From Streptomyces specialis (GTDB taxonomy: Bacteria > Actinomycetota > Actinomycetes > Streptomycetales > Streptomycetaceae), in the NCBI RefSeq assembly GCF_001493375.1, contig NZ_LN929897.1:300974-364973 (forward strand): DNA of 64,000 nucleotides. Reading direction: 5' to 3'. Positions within the stretch are counted from its first letter, which is position 1, and the number at the start of each line of letters is the position of its first letter. This document shows positions 60,582 to 64,000 of the stretch, in pieces. A program made the translations under genes and the position numbers. Below the pieces are notes generated by a model. The model saw only the letters and a list, made by a program, of their open reading frames with translations, was not told the origin of the DNA and ran no database searches.

Positions 60582-60770
60582 GTGTCCGTCTCCGCGTCTC
60601 TGCTGCTGCTGGTCATTACCGTGCTGCTGGTCAGGAAAGCCGGGCTGAAGGTGCTCCACGCGATCGTGTGCGTGCTGTTGGGTTTCTATCTCGCGGATTC
60701 CAACATGGCGCCGACGATCAACGACTTCTCCAACGGGATCGCCGACATGATCAACTCGCTGAGCTTCTGA
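60582..60770 (+). CDS. small conserved membrane protein
   Basis: The product has 62 residues from GTG 60582, with GGAGGTG well placed. Two hydrophobic helices: ASLLLLVITVLLVRKAGL and LHAIVCVLLGFYLADSN. A polar tail follows (APTINDFSNGIADMINSLSF). I recall similar small proteins at this position in other streptomycetes, but no function is known to me. It stands alone between the permease array and mshB. Confidence 0.75.
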   Translation: MSVSASLLLLVITVLLVRKAGLKVLHAIVCVLLGFYLADSNMAPTINDFSNGIADMINSLSF

Positions 60771-60807
60771 GCCCGGACCCGTGCGGCGGGCGTCGTAAGC
60801 TCGCCGC

Positions 60808-61686
60808 ATGACATCCGGCGAGGCGGGACGTGTCCTGCTGGTGCACGCGCACCCCGACGACGAGTCGATCAACAACGGTGTGACCATGGCCGCTTGTGTC
60901 GCCGCCGGGGCCCTGGTCACCCTGGTCACCTGCACCCTCGGCGAGGAGGGGGAAGTCATCCCGGCCTCGCTGGCCCACCTGGCCGCCGACCGGGACGACG
61001 CGCTCGGCCCGTACCGCGCGGGCGAACTCGCCGCCGCCCTGCGCGAACTGGGGGTCACCGACCACCGGTTCCTCGGCGGCGCGGGCCGCTGGCGCGACTC
61101 CGGCATGAGCGGCGCGCCGCAGAACGACCGGCCGTCCGCTTTCTGGCGCGCCGACGTGGACGAGGCGGGCGCGGCGCTGGCCGAGGTGATCGCGGAGGTC
61201 AGGCCCCGGGTTCTCATCACCTATGACCCGAACGGCGGTTACGGCCACCCCGATCACATCCAGACCCACCGGGTCGCCATGCGCGGCGCCCGGCTCGCCG
61301 CCCCCCGGCACCGGATCGCCCGCGTCCTGTGGAACTGCGCGCCCCGCTCGGTGGTCCGCGCGCGCCTCGCGGAGCTGCGGGCCGACGGCCCCGGCCGGTT
61401 CCGCGGCGTCGCGGAGGAGGAGGCGGTGCCCGGCGTCGTCGCGGACCACGAGGTGGCGCTGGCCGTCGCCGGCACCGCGGCGCAGGTGGCCGCGAAGGCC
61501 GCCGCGATGACGGCCCACGCCACCCAGATCGACGTGGAGGGCCGGGGGTTCGCGCTGTCCAACGGCCTCGCGCAGCCGCTGTGGGAGACGGAGTGGTACC
61601 GCCTGGCGGCGGGGGAGCCGTTCCCGGCGGGGGCGCGCGATATCTTCGCGGGACTGGACGAGGAGCCGGGAGGGGTGACGCGGTGA
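60808..61686 (+). CDS. mshB: N-acetyl-glucosaminyl-inositol deacetylase (mycothiol synthesis)
   Basis: This zinc-dependent LmbE-type deacetylase removes acetate from GlcNAc-inositol, the second dedicated step of mycothiol, the actinobacterial redox thiol. It has 292 residues. Zinc motif AHPDDESINNG at the start, CTLGEEGEVIP, and the second metal site YGHPDHIQTHRVA. ATG 60808 follows TAAGCT (60796-60801) by 6 bases, so the message may be leaderless. It overlaps the next gene by 4 bases (GTGA). Confidence 0.93.
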   Translation: MTSGEAGRVLLVHAHPDDESINNGVTMAACVAAGALVTLVTCTLGEEGEVIPASLAHLAADRDDALGPYRAGELAAALRELGVTDHRFLGGAGRWRDSGMSGAPQNDRPSAFWRADVDEAGAALAEVIAEVRPRVLITYDPNGGYGHPDHIQTHRVAMRGARLAAPRHRIARVLWNCAPRSVVRARLAELRADGPGRFRGVAEEEAVPGVVADHEVALAVAGTAAQVAAKAAAMTAHATQIDVEGRGFALSNGLAQPLWETEWYRLAAGEPFPAGARDIFAGLDEEPGGVTR

Positions 61687-62060
61687 GGATCGCGGCGTAC
61701 GGCGGGCTGGGGGCGCTGGGCCTGCTGGTCGGTGTGGCCGGGGCCCTGGTCCAGGCCGGCTGGTTCCCGTGGGGGCTGCTGCTGGCGCTGGCGGCGGCCG
61801 GGGGGCTCTTCTGGGGCGCGGCCCTGGCGACGCGCTCCCGCATGGGCGCCGCCGCCGCGGCGGGCGGCTGGGCGGTGGCCGTGCTGCTGCTGACGATCAC
61901 CCGGCCGCAGGGCGACTTCGTCTTCGCGGCGGACGCCGGGAGTTACCTGTTCCTGCTGGGCGGCATGGCGATCGCCGTGGTCTGTTCGACGGTGGCGCCC
62001 AGCGAACGGCCGCTGTTCGCCGTCCCCGAGCCGCGACCGCGTCCCGGGGCCCGCTCCTGA
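61683..62060 (+). CDS. DUF6113-like small membrane protein
   Basis: The product has 125 residues from GTG 61683, overlapping the mshB stop. About four hydrophobic helices (YGGLGALGLLVGVAGALV, GLLLALAAAGGLFWGAAL, AAAAGGWAVAVLLLTI, YLFLLGGMAIAVVCSTV). It fits the DUF6113-type proteins that follow mshB in Streptomyces. Cotranscription with mshB is certain from the overlap. Function is unknown. Confidence 0.78.
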   Translation: MRIAAYGGLGALGLLVGVAGALVQAGWFPWGLLLALAAAGGLFWGAALATRSRMGAAAAAGGWAVAVLLLTITRPQGDFVFAADAGSYLFLLGGMAIAVVCSTVAPSERPLFAVPEPRPRPGARS

Positions 62061-62190
62061 CGCGTGATTCGATGTGGCAATCCTGTGGGGGCGGCATACG
62101 AACGCACCGGCCCCAGTATCGTTGGGCCCGCCGCCCGGTCCTGACCCGAGTCCCAGGCCGGCCGGTGAAGCCCAACCGGGAGACCCTGCC

Positions 62191-63479
62191 TTGAGTCGTG
62201 AAACAGACAATCCGCCCCCCGGTCCGTTGGGGTGGGGAGAGCCCCAGCGCGGCGCCGCGGACGGTGAACTCCGTCCCGGGGCCACCGGAGCCCCGCGCCC
62301 GGAGGAGAAGAAGACCGAGACGACGCTGACGACGCGCGCCCGGATCAACATCCCCGGGTCCCGGCCCATTCCGCCGATCGTCGTGCGGGAGACCGTCGAG
62401 GAGCCGCCCGCCCGCGACACCTCCCGGGCCCCGTCGCCTCCGGCGGCGACCCCCGCCGCCCCGGCGCCGGCCGCGGACAGGGGACCCCGGAGCCCGAGCC
62501 GAAGCCGGCGCCGCCCGCGGCCCGGCGGAGGAGCCCCGGCCGGCTGCTGCGCCCGCTGGTGACCGGTGTCGTGGGCGTCTCCGTGATCGCCTACGGCGCG
62601 GGCCTGTTCCTGAGCCCGGAGGACGTGCCGAAGGGCACCACGATCCTGGGCATCGACATCGGCGGCCTGGACTCCCAGGACGCGCTCAACCGCCTCAACG
62701 CGGAGCTGGAGGCGGCCAACAACGAGCCGCTGACGCTGCTGCTGGGCGAGGAGGAAGTGGAGCTCAAGCCGAGCGTGGCCGGCCTGGCGGTCGACACCGA
62801 GGCCACGGTCCGGGGCACCTCCGGCCAGGACTACAGCCCGGTCTCGGTGATCGGCTCCCTCTTCGGCGCCGAGCGCACCGAGGAGGCGGTGTTCGCGGTG
62901 GACCGCGAGAAGCTGACCGTGGCGCTGGAGGATGTCGCCGCCGGCGCGGGGACGGGCCCGGTGGAGGGCGGCGTCACCTTCGAGAGCGCGGGCCCCGTCG
63001 CGCACATCGGCCGGCCGGGGCTCACCCTGGACGTCGAGGCGGCGGCCGACGCGGTGGAGGCGGCGTTCAGGGAACGGGCGACGACCGGCCGCAACCCCGC
63101 GATCGAGCTGCCCATGGAGAGCCGGGAGCCCCTGGTCGACGAGGCGGAAGTCGAGCGGGCGATGGAGGAGTTTGCCGTTCCCGCGATGTCGGGCATGGTC
63201 ACGGTGGTGGCCGGTCCTGTCGAGATCATGTTCAGCCCGGAGGGCTCGCTGTACCAGTTCCTCGGCATGGAGGCGGTGGACGGCAGGCTCGTCGAGACCT
63301 ACGACCTGGACGTGCTGGAGCAGCTCTACGGCTCGACGTTCGACGGCATCACGGTCCAGCGCGGCGACGGCAGCCGGACCCCGGTCACTCCGCAGGACGT
63401 GGCCGGCGCGCTGGGCCAGGCGCTGCGCGAGACCGACCCCGCCCTGCGGGTGGGCGTCATCGAGCTCGACCCGAGCTGA
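62191..63479 (+). CDS. VanW-like peptidoglycan-binding membrane protein, frameshifted
   Basis: A TTG start at 62191 (SRETDNPPPG) opens a Pro-rich cytoplasmic region containing KTETTLTTRARINIPGSRPIPPIVVR. This frame runs to 62562, but from about 62485 the sensible coding sequence is in another frame: TPEPEPKPAPPAARRRSPGRL, a membrane helix (VVGVSVIAYGAGLFLS) and an outer part with two PG_binding_4/VanW-type repeats (VPKGTTILGIDIGG, EFAVPAMSGMVTVVAG) to 63479. One missing base in the G/C runs at about 62475-62490 explains it. The family is conserved in streptomycetes beside mshB. Confidence 0.82.
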
Positions 63480-63494
63480 CCGCCGGGACCGTTC

Positions 63495-64000
63495 CTACGG
63501 GGCGGTCCGGTAGTGGTACTGGTGATGTTCGGCGAAGCCCAGGCGGGTGTGGAGGGCGCCGGCCGGGGCGTTGTCCGTCTCCACCTGGAGGTGGGCGGCG
63601 CTCGCGCCGTCCGCCAGGGCGGCCCGGGACAGCGCGGCCATGACCGCCGTCGCCAGGCCGGTGCGGCGGTGGGCCGGGTCCACCCGCACCGCGGAGAAAC
63701 CCGCCCAGCGGCCGTCCACCACGCAGCGGCCGACGGCCGCCGGACGGCCGTCCGGGCCGGTGGCCGTCGCGAACCACACCGAGGGCCCGGCGGTCAGGAC
63801 CTGGCGCGCCACCTCGGGGGCCTCGGCGGCCCGGGGCCAGCCGCTCAGCCAGCGCGCGGTCAACTCGCGGCCCACGCTCACCCGTTCGTCCGGCTCACGA
63901 TCGGCCACCGGCGCGAGCGGCGCCACCATGACCCGCGTGTGGCCGGACGCGGCCCAGCCTCGCCGGTCGAGGTCGGCGGCGAGCAGCTCCGCGCCGGTCA
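63495..64000 (-). CDS. GNAT-family N-acetyltransferase, 5' end outside the window
   Basis: The minus-strand frame is open from the window edge to a stop at 63495. The visible part ends in a complete GNAT core: WAGFSAVRVDPAHRRTGLATAVMAALSRAALADGAS (acetyl-CoA-binding R-x-x-G-x-A) and LQVETDNAPAGALHTRLGFAEHHQYHYR. In-frame residues before ATG 63929 (LAADLDRRGWAASGHTRV) look protein-like, so the gene extends beyond 64000 and the ATG is internal. The acceptor substrate is unknown. It is convergent with the VanW-like gene. Confidence 0.88.
   Translation of the reverse strand, partial: TGAELLAADLDRRGWAASGHTRVMVAPLAPVADREPDERVSVGRELTARWLSGWPRAAEAPEVARQVLTAGPSVWFATATGPDGRPAAVGRCVVDGRWAGFSAVRVDPAHRRTGLATAVMAALSRAALADGASAAHLQVETDNAPAGALHTRLGFAEHHQYHYRTAP

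Noticed and set aside
1..64000. CRISPR arrays, tRNA/rRNA genes, prophage or biosynthetic core genes
   Set aside because: Read through for regular spaced repeats, tRNA T-loop motifs and marker domains on both strands; none was convincing. A tRNAscan or antiSMASH run would be decisive.

Overview
The window is typical Streptomyces (or close Streptomycetaceae) chromosome. It is very GC-rich, uses GTG and even TTG starts, and carries actinomycete marker genes: a WhiB-like protein, a mycothiol deacetylase (MshB), SpoIIE/HATPase phosphatases, DUF402, DUF1707, DUF4245 and DUF6542 proteins, and BldK-type oligopeptide transporters beside typA. From memory, the order fumC - SpoIIE - DUF1707 - whiB-like - glpX - xseBA - ispH - ychF - typA - oligopeptide permeases - mshB matches the S. 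coelicolor core region around SCO5041-SCO5130.

Layout. 0.1-5.8 kb: the 3' part of a Tad/Flp pilus locus (TadB, TadC, Flp prepilin, TadG-like protein) with two WXG100-like proteins, a hypothetical protein, a lipoprotein and an OmpA-domain protein. 5.8-7.3 kb (minus strand): a Ser/Thr kinase, broken in the assembly. 7.4-8.5 kb: a DUF6174 lipoprotein and a DUF1990 protein. 8.9-9.8 kb: an A24 prepilin peptidase, the expected processing enzyme for the pilin. 10-17 kb: uppS, a PIN-PhoH protein, a secreted SLT-type transglycosylase, an AI-2E exporter and a membrane alpha/beta hydrolase. 17.8-31 kb: fumC, DUF402, SpoIIE phosphatase, DUF1707, WhiB-like, glpX, DUF4245, nitroreductase, xseB-xseA, ispH, DUF6542, ychF and a YefM-YoeB toxin-antitoxin pair beside a truncated hydrolase. 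31.6-40 kb: CDF transporter, GntR regulator, a PAS-GAF-SpoIIE-HATPase protein, SPOR protein, a membrane/helical protein and an orphan peptide-binding lipoprotein. 40-60.4 kb: typA, then three complete five-gene oligopeptide ABC transporters in tandem (15 genes). 60.5-64 kb: small membrane protein, mshB, DUF6113-like protein, a VanW-like membrane protein with a frameshift, and a GNAT acetyltransferase running off the end.

The most important caution is technical. At eight places (about 62-118, 6454-6476, 7838-7890, 8845-8877, 9596-9690, 12461-12530, 17318-17378 with its poly-G neighbourhood, 20057-20308 and 52534-52665, the last two included) the sequence contains error-laden Illumina Nextera adapter read-through rather than genome. 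The library barcodes are readable: i7 close to N703 and i5 equal to S503. These inserts split or clip the kinase, the DUF6174 protein, the prepilin peptidase and one DppD-type ATPase. At 9.6 kb and 52.6 kb the flanking gene continues correctly once the insert is removed, so the gene order there is probably real and only the inserted bases are false. Elsewhere continuity across a junction is unproven.

I saw no tRNA or rRNA gene, CRISPR array, insertion sequence or biosynthetic cluster core. The biologically most interesting parts are the mixed Tad-pilus/WXG100/OmpA module and the tandem peptide-permease array, whose ATPase genes look homogenised while the binding proteins have diverged.
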